DNA of 64,000 nucleotides from Mucilaginibacter sp. (GTDB taxonomy: Bacteria; Bacteroidota; Bacteroidia; Sphingobacteriales; Sphingobacteriaceae): assembly GCA_028288025.1 (NCBI GenBank), contig JAQBOM010000018.1, forward strand, positions 54,384 through 118,383. Direction: 5' to 3'. Below the pieces are notes generated by a model. It had not been told where the DNA came from. It ran no database searches and saw nothing but the letters and a program-made list of their open reading frames with translations. Positions within the stretch are counted from its first letter, which is position 1; every line of letters begins with the position of its first letter. The translations under genes and the position numbers were made by a program. This document shows, in pieces, positions 34,351 to 42,554 of the stretch.

Positions 34351-34941
34351 CTATTTTAAGTATAGTTCAAAACTACCCTCAACCTTGTAAAAGGGAGAAT
34401 CAGCCTTTTCGTCTTTGGCCAGGAAAGTAAAAAATGTTCCCCTTGCAAGCACCCCTTTTTGGTTGTATTGAACAATGTTGATATTGCCAAAATCTTTTTG
34501 ACCGGAGTATTGGCTTAAAGAATATTGCTGGGTTTGGCCATCGCCGCCCTGGTTTAACAAAAACTGACTGCCGGCGATATTGCTGTTTATATTGCTGTTT
34601 GCAAACCCCGCTGAACTAATTCCAAAACTCATGGTGTGCTCTTTATTAATTGCCGTGATACCAAAATAGCGGGTTTCAGTATCGGAATGAACATTAATAA
34701 ATGCTATTGAGTCGCGACTCGCATCAAAAGTATAGGTTGAATCCTTAATTTTAATTTTTAGTGTTCCCGTGGCGGCAAGATAATTACCGGGCATTCCGAT
34801 GGCGCTTATTTTTGTACTGTCGGTTGTTAGAGTAGTATTAACAGTTTCCTTCACAGCATCGTCCTTCTGGCATGATGAACTTATTGCCAAAAGAAAAACA
34901 GATAAAGTAACTAAGAAGTAAGTATATCTTTTATTGCCCAT
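34351..34941 (-). CDS. Uncharacterised lipoprotein
   Basis: 196 residues with lipoprotein signal (MGNKRYTYFLVTLSVFLLAISSSCQKDD). The mature part is beta-rich, with segments KIKIKDSTYTFDASRDSIAFINV and GVLARGTFFTFLAKDEKADSPFYKVEGSFELYLK. The last segment resembles a domain repeated among Bacteroidota lipoproteins of the DUF6252 kind; that link is uncertain. Two in-tandem INSN/NSNI words occur mid-protein. Function unknown. Confidence 0.6.
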   Translation of the reverse strand: MGNKRYTYFLVTLSVFLLAISSSCQKDDAVKETVNTTLTTDSTKISAIGMPGNYLAATGTLKIKIKDSTYTFDASRDSIAFINVHSDTETRYFGITAINKEHTMSFGISSAGFANSNINSNIAGSQFLLNQGGDGQTQQYSLSQYSGQKDFGNINIVQYNQKGVLARGTFFTFLAKDEKADSPFYKVEGSFELYLK

Positions 34942-35140
34942 ACACTGTTACTAATATAAACATTTAACGAGTAAAAAATACATATAGTTGCCTGCTGTGA
35001 TCTGGTACATCTCTTTTAACATTATTTAACTTGTGACCTCCTATCATAATCAAATACTTTGCCATAAAGTATAAATATTTAATTTTAAGGAAAAATATAA
35101 AATTGATATAAAAGGGAATTAGTCAATAGGATCAATTATA

Positions 35141-36382
35141 TTAAAACACTTCGCCTACATTTATAAATAGCCCCCGCGACCCCTGACGGCCAATACCATA
35201 ATCGATCGCGATGTTTGTTTTTGTTACCTTGTTAAGCTTAAGGCGTATTCCTGGCCCGAAGGCGGGCTGAATGCCTTGCAGGTTAGTGCCTTGCGCTGCA
35301 GAAAACGACTGTGCATTTACAAACACTACCCCGCCTAATAAACCATTGCGGGTAAGCCCAAACCGGTATTCTGTTTCAAGATAAACCATTTGCGCACCTC
35401 TGAATCTTCCCTGTATATAACCTCTGCCGGTTCCGCTAAATGGATCCCAGGTATTGGATGGAAGATCTAAGTAAGGTGGCTCTCCGCCGAGAACCAACCA
35501 ATTGTACGACCAAAAAGCAATTACATTGTTTGAGCTGGCCGGGAAACGGCAGTATTTACGCAAATCAATAATGAGCGATTGCCAGCGACTTGTACTGCCC
35601 AAAAATGGTTTATTATCGCGGTATTGCAATGCCCCGTAAAAACCCTTCGACGGATTAATTGAATTGTCGCGGTTATCAAACAAGCTGTTTAGTGTTATGC
35701 CAGAAGAAATCGTAGTTGTTGATCCGCCGTATTTTTCATAGTCAGAGATGGTTCCATTTTTCAGGCCCTTTTCCTCAATGTCAAAGTGATCATCAAAAGC
35801 ATACCCGATGCCGGCAAAAAAATCACCCGAAATATGCCGGAAAACAGTCTCGTTAAAACGGGCCAATGAATAATCCATGCGGTCCCTGTTTAGTATGTTC
35901 GAGCTGCTTCCAAGACCATAGGTGCTTTGCGGATATTTTAAGTAGCGGTAATCCCCGACAAATTTATATTGATTGCCCTCAGTCCAAATGTTTGATAATA
36001 TAGGTATGATAATTTGCCTGGTTTGCGTGTAGGCAATGTTTACAACTATGGTTGATATTTTTGTAGCAGGAGTTGCACGGAATGCGATGTTGCCGGCTAG
36101 TGTGACAGCAAACTTCGACTGGAGCGTATAGCCAAAAGCTGGCACAATCGAAATAATTGGTTTTTTGGTCACCGAATCCTTCTTCGGCGCCGCAGGGTAT
36201 TTGCTAAACACCGAGCCAATGGCATCATACAGATCCCACTGGCCTGCAATGTCATGTTTTTTACTTAAAATGGTGTCGCCTTTCTGATAGGGGGTAATAG
36301 GCACAAACTTTTTATCCTGGGCATGCAGCAAACCGCCAGAAACAATTATGAGAGCCAAAAATAAATTTATCAAAAGCTTCAT
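35141..36382 (-). CDS. Omp85/BamA-type outer-membrane beta-barrel
   Basis: A 413-residue protein with signal peptide (MKLLINLFLALIIVSGGLLHAQ). The C-terminal barrel carries the surface-antigen (bacterial D15) pattern: DNRDNSINPSKGFYGALQYRD, FWSYNWLVLGGEPPYLDL and GRGYIQGRFRGAQMVYLETEYRF. It ends in Phe (NVGEVF), as barrel insertion signals do. It lacks POTRA domains, so it is not BamA itself. Such short forms may transport or anchor a partner. There is no obvious partner gene beside it. Confidence 0.85.
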   Translation of the reverse strand: MKLLINLFLALIIVSGGLLHAQDKKFVPITPYQKGDTILSKKHDIAGQWDLYDAIGSVFSKYPAAPKKDSVTKKPIISIVPAFGYTLQSKFAVTLAGNIAFRATPATKISTIVVNIAYTQTRQIIIPILSNIWTEGNQYKFVGDYRYLKYPQSTYGLGSSSNILNRDRMDYSLARFNETVFRHISGDFFAGIGYAFDDHFDIEEKGLKNGTISDYEKYGGSTTTISSGITLNSLFDNRDNSINPSKGFYGALQYRDNKPFLGSTSRWQSLIIDLRKYCRFPASSNNVIAFWSYNWLVLGGEPPYLDLPSNTWDPFSGTGRGYIQGRFRGAQMVYLETEYRFGLTRNGLLGGVVFVNAQSFSAAQGTNLQGIQPAFGPGIRLKLNKVTKTNIAIDYGIGRQGSRGLFINVGEVF

Positions 36383-36524
36383 AAGTGCGGTTCAGCTGAT
36401 TTGAATGGTTGTTTAGACCAACTGCAATATTAAACTTTATTGTGCATTTTCTCCGGTATGGTTAGTGTATTAATAAAGGAAGTTAAAACAACGTCGCGTT
36501 GACCCAATGTTTTTACTAATAAAT

Positions 36525-36555
36525 TTGGTATTTAAACAAAATTGTTTTATCTTTG
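36525..36555 (+). promoter_or_regulatory. Bacteroidota-type promoter of the small-terminase gene
   Basis: TTG at 36525-36527, exactly 20 nt, then TATCTTTG at 36548-36555. Transcription would begin near 36562, just before the gene. Confidence 0.6.
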
Positions 36556-36589
36556 AATATGTTTTATGCCAAATGGCATTTTAATCATA

Positions 36590-37063
36590 ATGAGAAAATT
36601 CAAAATTTCGTTTGCCAATGCAGCTTATTTGTCGGGTCGTATTGACGAGTACTTTAATTATATACAAGGTGCATACTACTCAAACCAAAGTGATACCGGC
36701 CAAACTAACGAATCGGTCAATAAATCAGGAACTAGAATTTGGGACCGTGAGCCGGAACCCCCAACTATAAGCGGGCTTGCATTTTTTTTGGGGTTCGAAA
36801 GTATGCAGGCGTTTATGGGATATGAAGAAAATGGCAGATTTGCACATGCTCTTAAAAGAGCACGCCTGCGTATTGAATCTGTCTACGAGAAAAAACTACA
36901 TATCCAGTCATCGGCCGGCGCCATATTTGCACTTAAAACGCTAAAGTGGAATGACCAGCAGAAAGATAGCGCAGAAAACTTTACAGCCTTTAATAATATT
37001 AAAATAGAGATCGTTGAAACCGGCCCCGGTCTGGCAGGAAACGAAAAAGACGTTGTCTTATAG
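36590..37063 (+). CDS. Phage terminase small-subunit-like protein
   Basis: 157 residues from the ATG at 36590 (an in-frame ATG at 36566 would be almost leaderless). The pattern RIDEYFNYIQGAYY ... DREPEPPTISGLAFFLGFESMQAFMGYEENGRFAHALKRARLRIESVYEKKLH ... GAIFALKTLKWND is that of small terminase subunits, the DNA-recognition part of the phage packaging motor, with a helix-turn-helix in the middle. It seems intact, has a good promoter, and is followed 650 bp later by a broken large subunit, so it is a prophage leftover. Confidence 0.75.
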   Translation: MRKFKISFANAAYLSGRIDEYFNYIQGAYYSNQSDTGQTNESVNKSGTRIWDREPEPPTISGLAFFLGFESMQAFMGYEENGRFAHALKRARLRIESVYEKKLHIQSSAGAIFALKTLKWNDQQKDSAENFTAFNNIKIEIVETGPGLAGNEKDVVL

Positions 37064-37067
37064 ACTA

Positions 37068-37523
37068 CTATCTCTTAAAGTCGATATAGTTTTTTTCGGT
37101 ATAAATTTTTCCTGAGCCAGGATCGGCTATAATAACAGTGTAGTTAAACGACAAGTCAGAGGAGGTCAATTTGGTAATTACCTCTGCCAGGCTTGAATTA
37201 TCCGATGAATTAAACTGGTTTAAATTCGAACCGTTTATGGTGTAATTAAACAGGCTGAGGCTTGGTGCTGGCTGGTCGTTAGCCGACTGGATGCCTGTTC
37301 CGTCACTAAAGTATTGGGAAAAATCGCTGGTAGTAAAATTGTTTTTAAGTATCGAGTCAACTGCTACACCATTATAATATAACCTTGATAAATGGGAGGA
37401 AGTAAACCATTTACCGACAATTAGTTTTTTTGAATCTTGCGATGACGGCGTTGATCCCTTTTTACAGCCGTGCAGGCAAATTAAAAGAAAAAGAATAGTT
37501 CCCAGGGCGTGTATACTTCTCAT
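37068..37523 (-). CDS. Uncharacterised lipoprotein (lipocalin-like)
   Basis: 151 residues from the ATG at 37523, with lipoprotein signal MRSIHALGTILFLLICLHGC. The mature part starts with a Ser/Lys linker and KLIVGKWFTSSHLSRLYYNG, a lipocalin-like opening common in Bacteroidota lipoproteins. It lies between the two terminase genes on the opposite strand and ends 5 bp from the small-terminase stop, so it is either a moron gene of the former prophage or a host gene brought in by rearrangement. Confidence 0.6.
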   Translation of the reverse strand: MRSIHALGTILFLLICLHGCKKGSTPSSQDSKKLIVGKWFTSSHLSRLYYNGVAVDSILKNNFTTSDFSQYFSDGTGIQSANDQPAPSLSLFNYTINGSNLNQFNSSDNSSLAEVITKLTSSDLSFNYTVIIADPGSGKIYTEKNYIDFKR

Positions 37524-37712
37524 TGCCAATCTAAATCTTATTAAAGATACCATTTGTTTTAAAAATACAACGATCCTGTTAAGGATATTGACCGCTGGAT
37601 ATTAATTACCGGATAAATTAGAGATCAGGTAAAAAAGTAAAAATGTATAACTCAACACATTCATATACTGAATTTTATCGAACCAGGTTGCTTAATAAAT
37701 ATAAATTATTCC

Positions 37713-38081
37713 ATGTTTAATAACCAAAGAGCAACTATACTGTTTAAACAAAATTATTATACCGAAGCACATATTGTCGTCAATCAAGGGGGCTCTCATT
37801 CCGGTAAAACATTTTCAATTCAGCAAGTTTTATTTTGCCGGGCGTGTGAGGCAGAAAAACAGGTAATAACTGTGGTTGGACAGGATATACCTAACCTTAA
37901 AGCAGGGGTGTTGCGAGATGCTTTAGGCATTTATAATTCTTCCGAAACATTGCAAACATTAGTAAAACGCTATAATAAAACTGACAGGGTATTTGAATTT
38001 CATAATGGAAGTAATAGCTTCAGATGGAAAACTATCGTGGGGCGATGGGGTGACTATCCTGGAATGGTATTACCAAAATGA
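37713..38081 (+). pseudogene. Truncated phage terminase large subunit
   Basis: 122 residues corresponding to the N-terminal ATPase part of TerL: Walker A in NQGGSHSGKTFSIQQ (about residues 24-38), VVGQDIPNLKAGVLRD and FEFHNGS. A normal TerL is over 400 residues and also needs a nuclease domain; here the frame stops after the FHNGS strand and no continuation is visible in other frames. It is a decayed remnant, ending 34 bp from the 3' end of tRNA-Leu(GAG). Confidence 0.7.
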
Positions 38082-38114
38082 GTATAAAACTGCTGCTTAA
38101 TTAGAAGAAAAGTG

Positions 38115-38198
38115 TGCCCGGAACGAGATTCGAACTCGTACATCCTTACGAATGCCACCCCCTCAAGATGGTGCGTCTACCAATTTCGCCACCCGGGC
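38115..38198 (-). tRNA. tRNA-Leu (anticodon GAG)
   Basis: A class II tRNA of 84 nt without encoded CCA. Acceptor GCCCGGG pairs with TCCGGGC, the anticodon loop is TTGAGGG (GAG), a long variable arm is present, and the T arm is ACGAG-TTCGAAT-CTCGT. Its 3' end faces the terminase remnant. Confidence 0.95.
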
Positions 38199-38204
38199 AG
38201 TTTA

Positions 38205-38273
38205 ATGAGATATGAGTATTAAAAAATGAGTCAGAAGATTAATCTCACATCTCAATACTCATATCTCACATCT
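38205..38273. repeat. Word-repeat array between two tRNA-Leu genes
   Basis: A perfect 15-bp inverted repeat TGAGATATGAGTATT / AATACTCATATCTCA (38206-38220, 38254-38268), plus two direct copies of ATCTCACATCT (38242-38252, 38263-38273). Confidence 0.75.
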
Positions 38274-38282
38274 AAAAGGATG

Positions 38283-38366
38283 TGCCCGAAGAGAGACTCG
38301 AACTCTCAAGAGACAATTCTCAACGGCTTCTGAGACCGCAACGTTTACCAATTTCGCCATCCGGGC
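38283..38366 (-). tRNA. tRNA-Leu (anticodon CAG)
   Basis: A second class II tRNA of 84 nt. Acceptor GCCCGGA pairs with TTCGGGC, the anticodon loop is CTCAGAA (CAG), and there is a long variable arm and T arm GAGAG-TTCGAGT-CTCTC. It is probably co-transcribed with the downstream tRNA-Leu(GAG) on the same strand. Confidence 0.95.
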
Positions 38367-38510
38367 ATTGTTCAGTGCCAAATACTATTTGGCAATAACA
38401 AGGGTGCAAATATAAATTTTTAAAGTATATGCTTTTGAATAAATATTAAATCATGTTTGCATTTGGCAAAAAACGATGTAAATCGTAATTTAGAAAACCA
38501 ATTAGCAACC

Positions 38511-38945
38511 ATGTCAAAAAAACTAACTTGCCTCCTTATAGCAATAAGCTGCTGTTTTACAGCCCTGGCACAAAAACCCGATGCTGTACTCGGCAAATGG
38601 ACCAGCGCCACAGGTGAGGCCCAAATCCTGATCTATAAAAAAGGAGACAAGTATTTTGGTAAGATCGATTGGTTAAAGTATCCCAACGATGACGCCGGTA
38701 AGCCAAAAACCGATAAAAAAAATCCGGATAAAAGTTTACGCACCCGTCCGGAACTGGGTCTTGAATTATTAAAAGACTTTGCGTTTGCAGGCGATAATGT
38801 GTACGAAGACGGCACCATTTACGATCCCAAAAGTGGCAAAACATACAGCTGCAAGATGACTGTCAATGGCACTAAACTGAAGATCAGGGGGTATGTGGGT
38901 ATATCGCTGCTTGGCCGTACCGAAATATGGACGCGATCTAAATGA
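38511..38945 (+). CDS. Secreted DUF2147 protein
   Basis: 144 residues from the ATG at 38511, with a signal peptide (MSKKLTCLLIAISCCFTALAQ). The mature part is the DUF2147 lipocalin-like domain: VLGKWTSATGEAQILIYKKGDKYFGKI ... LLKDFAFAGDNVYEDGTIYDPKSGKTYSCKM ... LKIRGYVGISLLGRTEIWTR. It is a periplasmic or secreted protein of unknown function. It overlaps the next gene by ATGA (4 bp), so they are translationally coupled. Confidence 0.9.
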   Translation: MSKKLTCLLIAISCCFTALAQKPDAVLGKWTSATGEAQILIYKKGDKYFGKIDWLKYPNDDAGKPKTDKKNPDKSLRTRPELGLELLKDFAFAGDNVYEDGTIYDPKSGKTYSCKMTVNGTKLKIRGYVGISLLGRTEIWTRSK

Positions 38946-39952
38946 GAAATATCTTTACAATTTTCGCAGCCGTCCTAAGCGTCCTATTTACCTCAAATAT
39001 TAAGGCACAAACTATCATCCCGGTAGAGCAAGGAAAACCAACAAGCATCCGGGGATTGTCCGTGGTTAACGATAATGTGGCGTGGGTAAGTGGCAGTAAA
39101 GGGCATATAGCCATTACCCGCGATGGCGGTAAAACCTGGTCGTGGCAGCAAGTTAACGGTTTTGAGAATGCTGATTTCAGGGATATAGAAGCCCTCTCGG
39201 ATAAAGAAGCCATGGTCATGAGTTCGGGCACGCCGGCCTTAATATTGAAAACGGTCGATGGCGGCGCAAGCTGGCAGGTAAAATATCGCAATAACGATAC
39301 CGCATTTTTTTTAGACGCGATGGATTTCTTTGGTCGCAGTGAAGGTTGGATACTCGGCGATCCGATCAACGGTAAATTTCTTCTCTTGTTAACATCAAAT
39401 GGAGGAAATACCTGGATGCCGTACAATAGCACACCTGCGGCTTTACCCGGCGAGGCTGCTTTTGCTGCCAGCGGGACTTGCTTGTTAACCTCAGGTCATA
39501 GTTTATTAATTGTTACCGGTGGCAGTTCTTCTAACCTGCATACGGCAAACTATTATAACAAAAATTGGCGTACCACGCCCCTTCCTTTAAAACAGGGGAA
39601 AAGCAGCCAGGGTGCATTTTCAATAGCAACTAATAGAAAAAGCTTAGTTGTTGTAGGTGGAAATTATCAATACGATAAGCAGCCGGATTCCACAGCTTGC
39701 TATTCAACCGATTGGGGATTAACATGGCATTTGTCCGGTACGCCTCCTGCCGGCTTCCAATCCTGTGTCGAACATATCTGGCGTGAAACGTTTGTTTCTA
39801 CCGGCACGCCAGGCAGTAATATAACCCTCGATGGAGGCAAAACATGGAAAAAGATTGACGATACCAGCTATAACGTTTGTCGGAAGGCTAAACGCGGAAA
39901 GCTGGTTTTATTTGCCGGAAACGGTGGTAAAATAGGTATTTTAAAAATGTAA
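38942..39952 (+). CDS. Secreted YCF48-like beta-propeller protein
   Basis: 336 residues with signal peptide (MRNIFTIFAAVLSVLFTSNIKAQ). At least four BNR/Asp-box-like repeats are visible: ITRDGGKTWSW, KTVDGGASWQV, TSNGGNTWMP, and ITLDGGKTWKK. This is the propeller fold also found in the photosystem assembly factor Ycf48 and often annotated as an oxidoreductase in Bacteroidota without evidence. It is coupled to the DUF2147 gene. The role is unknown; binding of a protein or glycan is likely. Confidence 0.82.
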   Translation: MRNIFTIFAAVLSVLFTSNIKAQTIIPVEQGKPTSIRGLSVVNDNVAWVSGSKGHIAITRDGGKTWSWQQVNGFENADFRDIEALSDKEAMVMSSGTPALILKTVDGGASWQVKYRNNDTAFFLDAMDFFGRSEGWILGDPINGKFLLLLTSNGGNTWMPYNSTPAALPGEAAFAASGTCLLTSGHSLLIVTGGSSSNLHTANYYNKNWRTTPLPLKQGKSSQGAFSIATNRKSLVVVGGNYQYDKQPDSTACYSTDWGLTWHLSGTPPAGFQSCVEHIWRETFVSTGTPGSNITLDGGKTWKKIDDTSYNVCRKAKRGKLVLFAGNGGKIGILKM

Positions 39953-40004
39953 AATATTGAATATTAAAGGCTTAATCGGGCTCAAAAATAAAAATAAATA
40001 AGCC

Positions 40005-40035
40005 TTGCACACAAAACGGAATAGTCCTATATTTG
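40005..40035 (+). promoter_or_regulatory. Promoter of tRNA-Lys
   Basis: TTG at 40005-40007, a 20-nt spacer and TATATTTG at 40028-40035, a clean example of the Bacteroidota consensus; the tRNA starts 28 bp later. Confidence 0.75.
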
Positions 40036-40063
40036 CACCACTTTAAACGAAAGCGTTTAGGAT

Positions 40064-40139
40064 GATTCCGTAGCTCAGCTGGTAGAGCATAACACTTTTA
40101 ATGTTGGGGTCCTGGGTTCGAATCCCAGCGGGATCACCA
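40064..40139 (+). tRNA. tRNA-Lys (anticodon TTT)
   Basis: A 76-nt cloverleaf including an encoded CCA. Acceptor GATTCCG pairs with CGGGATC, the anticodon loop is CTTTTAA (TTT), and the T arm is CTGGG-TTCGAAT-CCCAG. It is followed by a terminator. Confidence 0.97.
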
Positions 40140-40147
40140 GATCAAAA

Positions 40148-40179
40148 AGAAAAAGGCGCAACTTATTGCGCCTTTTTCT
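40148..40179 (+). terminator. Terminator of tRNA-Lys
   Basis: A 14-bp perfect stem AGAAAAAGGCGCAA / TTGCGCCTTTTTCT (40148-40161, 40166-40179) with a 4-nt loop, 8 bp after the tRNA end. Confidence 0.88.
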
Positions 40180-40247
40180 TTTAATGACTTTCTAAGCGCA
40201 CACTTACTGCTCTCCTTAATACCATCTCATCCCCAATAATCTTTCCC

Positions 40248-40285
40248 TAATGCTAAAAATACTAATATTTTTAGCATTACATTTG
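40248..40285 (+). promoter_or_regulatory. Operator-like dyad overlapping the imuA promoter
   Basis: A perfect 13-bp inverted repeat TAATGCTAAAAAT / ATTTTTAGCATTA (40248-40260, 40267-40279; 6-nt spacer ACTAAT). The -7 box TACATTTG (40278-40285) overlaps its right arm, and imuA begins at 40299. This is the expected geometry for repression of a damage-inducible operon by a LexA-like protein. Confidence 0.6.
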
Positions 40286-40298
40286 TAGGCTATTTTAA

Positions 40299-41030
40299 AT
40301 GGAACAATTAAAAAGGGATATCATCAGCCGGTTGCAAAAGGATATTTTGCTTCGCCAGGGTTTTAATCCGCCGGCTGCGGGTGTTGCTTCTGTGGTCGGG
40401 CTGGGGGCGGTTGAAGCCGCGTTCCCCAATGCTGTGTTCCCGGTAGGGGCCATACATGAGTTTTTAACTTCAAGTCGCGAACAGGCTGCGGCAAGCGTTG
40501 GTTTTATGGCCGGGCTGATATCGGGGCTGGCAAAAAAAGGCGGAGCGTGCCTGTGGATCAGCGTATCGGGGAAACTTTTTCCGCCATCTTTAACAGCGTT
40601 TGATGTAGAGCCCGACCAGGTGATCTTTATTGATGTTGAACGGGAAAAAGATGTGCTTTGGGCGATGGAAGAAGCTTTAAAGTGCGAGGGCCTGGCAGCA
40701 GTCATCGCCGAAGTAAAGAATATCAACTTTGCACAATCGCGGCGTTTGCAGCTGGCGGTTGAAAGCAGCAAGGTAACCGGTTTCCTGCTGCGTAATGATC
40801 CGCGCCGGTTGGGTACAACAACCTGTGTGGCCCGCTGGCAGATAACGCCCATGCCAAGCGAGCCGGAGGATGAGCTGCCGGGTGTAGGTTTTCCGCGCTG
40901 GCAGGTGGACCTGTTACGGGTACGTAATGGCAGCCCGGGTAGCTGGAAACTGGAATGGATGGAAGGGCGTTTTGTACCGGTTGAAGAAAAAATGAAGCTT
41001 ATGGGTTTACCGGAAAGACAAATAGCCTGA
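40299..41030 (+). CDS. imuA: ImuA-like error-prone repair protein
   Basis: A 243-residue diverged RecA-fold protein (VFPVGAIHEFLTSSREQAAASVGFMAGLISGLAKKGGACLWIS), with no intact Walker A GxxxxGKT. It is recognised mainly by the fixed order imuA-imuB-dnaE2. In other bacteria ImuA supports translesion synthesis by the ImuB/DnaE2 pair. It starts 14 bp after a promoter with an operator-like dyad, so damage induction is likely. The gap to imuB is 11 bp. Confidence 0.82.
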   Translation: MEQLKRDIISRLQKDILLRQGFNPPAAGVASVVGLGAVEAAFPNAVFPVGAIHEFLTSSREQAAASVGFMAGLISGLAKKGGACLWISVSGKLFPPSLTAFDVEPDQVIFIDVEREKDVLWAMEEALKCEGLAAVIAEVKNINFAQSRRLQLAVESSKVTGFLLRNDPRRLGTTTCVARWQITPMPSEPEDELPGVGFPRWQVDLLRVRNGSPGSWKLEWMEGRFVPVEEKMKLMGLPERQIA

Positions 41031-41041
41031 TTTGAGATATC

Positions 41042-42544
41042 ATGAAAAATCGCTTTGTTTCCCTGTGGTTTCGGCATTTAACGACTGACCGGCTCACACT
41101 TCGCCGGCCGGAACTGCAACAGCTGCCCTTTGTTTTGGCAGCACCCGTACGCGGGCGGATGGGGATCACCGCAGCTAATCCTTTAGCAGAAGCCCGGGGA
41201 ATCACTGCGGGGACCACAGTCGTGGATGCCAAAGCGATCGTTCCGGATTTGCAGGTAATAGATGACATCCCCGGGCAAAGGGCCAAACTACTCAAGGCAC
41301 TCGGCGAATGGTGTATCCGCTACTCGCCATTAATTGCGGTTGACCTGCCTGATGGTTTAATACTTGACGTTTCTGGCTGTGCGCATTTATGGGGAGGTGA
41401 ACGGGATTATTTAAAAGAAATTGTTACACGGTTAAGAAGCAAAGGCTATGATGTACGCGGTGCAATAGCCGATACGGTTGGCACGGCCTGGGCGGTTGCG
41501 CGTTTCGGGCGGGTAAAATCCATTATTGGGCCGGGGGAACAAGCGGATGCGCTGCTGTCGTTACCGCCCGTAGCACTTCGTTTGGAAACGGTTACGCTTG
41601 AACGACTGCAAAAACTTGGTTTTTATTCTATCCGGAGTTTTATCGGCGTGCGGCGGTCGGTGCTGCGCCGGCGTTTCGGACAAGATTTTTTGTTGCGGCT
41701 TGACCAGGCTTTGGGAAACGAAGATGAGCCTTTACAGCTATTGCATCCTGTTGAACCCTACCACGAGCGCCTGCCCTGCCTGGAGCCTATACGTACGGCC
41801 GCGGGTATTGAAATTGCAATAAAAGCACTACTGGAAAAGCTTTGCAAGCGATTACAAGGCGAAGGCAAAGGATTGCGGACCGCTATTTTAAGAGGCTACC
41901 GTATAGATGGGCAAATGATACAAACGGATATCGGCACCAATCGCGCCTCGTGCCATCCCGATCATTTGTTTAAGCTATTTGAGCTGAAAATACCATTGCT
42001 TGAACCGGATCTGGGAATTGAGCTGTTTACGCTGGAAGCACCAAAAGTAGAAGATGTTTCGCCCGAACAAGAGGCATTTTGGTCGCCGGAAGGTTGCGGC
42101 CTGACTGATGTGCGTTTAGCGCAACTTTTGGACAAGTTGGCTAATAAGGTAGGTGCGGGTAATATACATCGTTACCTGCCACAGGAACGCTACTGGCCGG
42201 AACAGTCACTCAAACCGGCGATTTCACTACAGGACAAGCCTTCGGCAAGCTGGCGTACGGGCAGACCGCGGCCCTCCCTGTTGCTCAGTAAGCCGGAACG
42301 AATTGAAGTAACTTCATTGATCCCGGATTATCCACCGATGCTGTTCATTTATAAAGACCAGGTTCACCACATTAAAAAAGCGGATGGCCCGGAACGCATT
42401 GAGCGCGAGTGGTGGCTGGATGAAGGTCCGCACAGAGATTATTACCAGGTGGAAGACCAAGCAGGCAGGCGGTACTGGCTGTTTCGTTCAGGGCATTATT
42501 CGGAAGAAAAATCACAATGGTACATTCATGGTTTTTTTGCATGA
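41042..42544 (+). CDS. imuB: ImuB-like Y-family DNA polymerase homologue
   Basis: A 500-residue protein of the Y-family polymerase fold. Family segments are NPLAEARGITAGTTVVDAKAIVPDLQV, LILDVSGCAHLWGGERDYL and VARFGRVKSIIGPGE. The N-terminus reads FVSLWFRHL where active Y polymerases have a catalytic D-x-x-(F/Y)F, and the DE of the palm is not seen, so it is probably catalytically dead and acts as a scaffold for DnaE2 and the clamp, as known for ImuB. It lies between imuA and dnaE2 in a tight operon. Confidence 0.88.
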   Translation: MKNRFVSLWFRHLTTDRLTLRRPELQQLPFVLAAPVRGRMGITAANPLAEARGITAGTTVVDAKAIVPDLQVIDDIPGQRAKLLKALGEWCIRYSPLIAVDLPDGLILDVSGCAHLWGGERDYLKEIVTRLRSKGYDVRGAIADTVGTAWAVARFGRVKSIIGPGEQADALLSLPPVALRLETVTLERLQKLGFYSIRSFIGVRRSVLRRRFGQDFLLRLDQALGNEDEPLQLLHPVEPYHERLPCLEPIRTAAGIEIAIKALLEKLCKRLQGEGKGLRTAILRGYRIDGQMIQTDIGTNRASCHPDHLFKLFELKIPLLEPDLGIELFTLEAPKVEDVSPEQEAFWSPEGCGLTDVRLAQLLDKLANKVGAGNIHRYLPQERYWPEQSLKPAISLQDKPSASWRTGRPRPSLLLSKPERIEVTSLIPDYPPMLFIYKDQVHHIKKADGPERIEREWWLDEGPHRDYYQVEDQAGRRYWLFRSGHYSEEKSQWYIHGFFA

Positions 42545-42554
42545 ATGAGATAAT

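Noticed and set aside
38938..39432. 164-codon frame antisense to the YCF48-like gene
   Set aside because: Low-complexity composition and full overlap with a well-supported coding sequence.
40241..40290. Hairpin before imuA as a terminator
   Set aside because: The arms are AT-rich with no U-run, and the -7 box overlaps the right arm, which fits an operator better.
40295..41077. Long 260-codon open frame antisense to imuA
   Set aside because: It mirrors the codon structure of imuA, is Ser/Pro/Arg-rich, and has no family motif; the sense strand has a clear operon.
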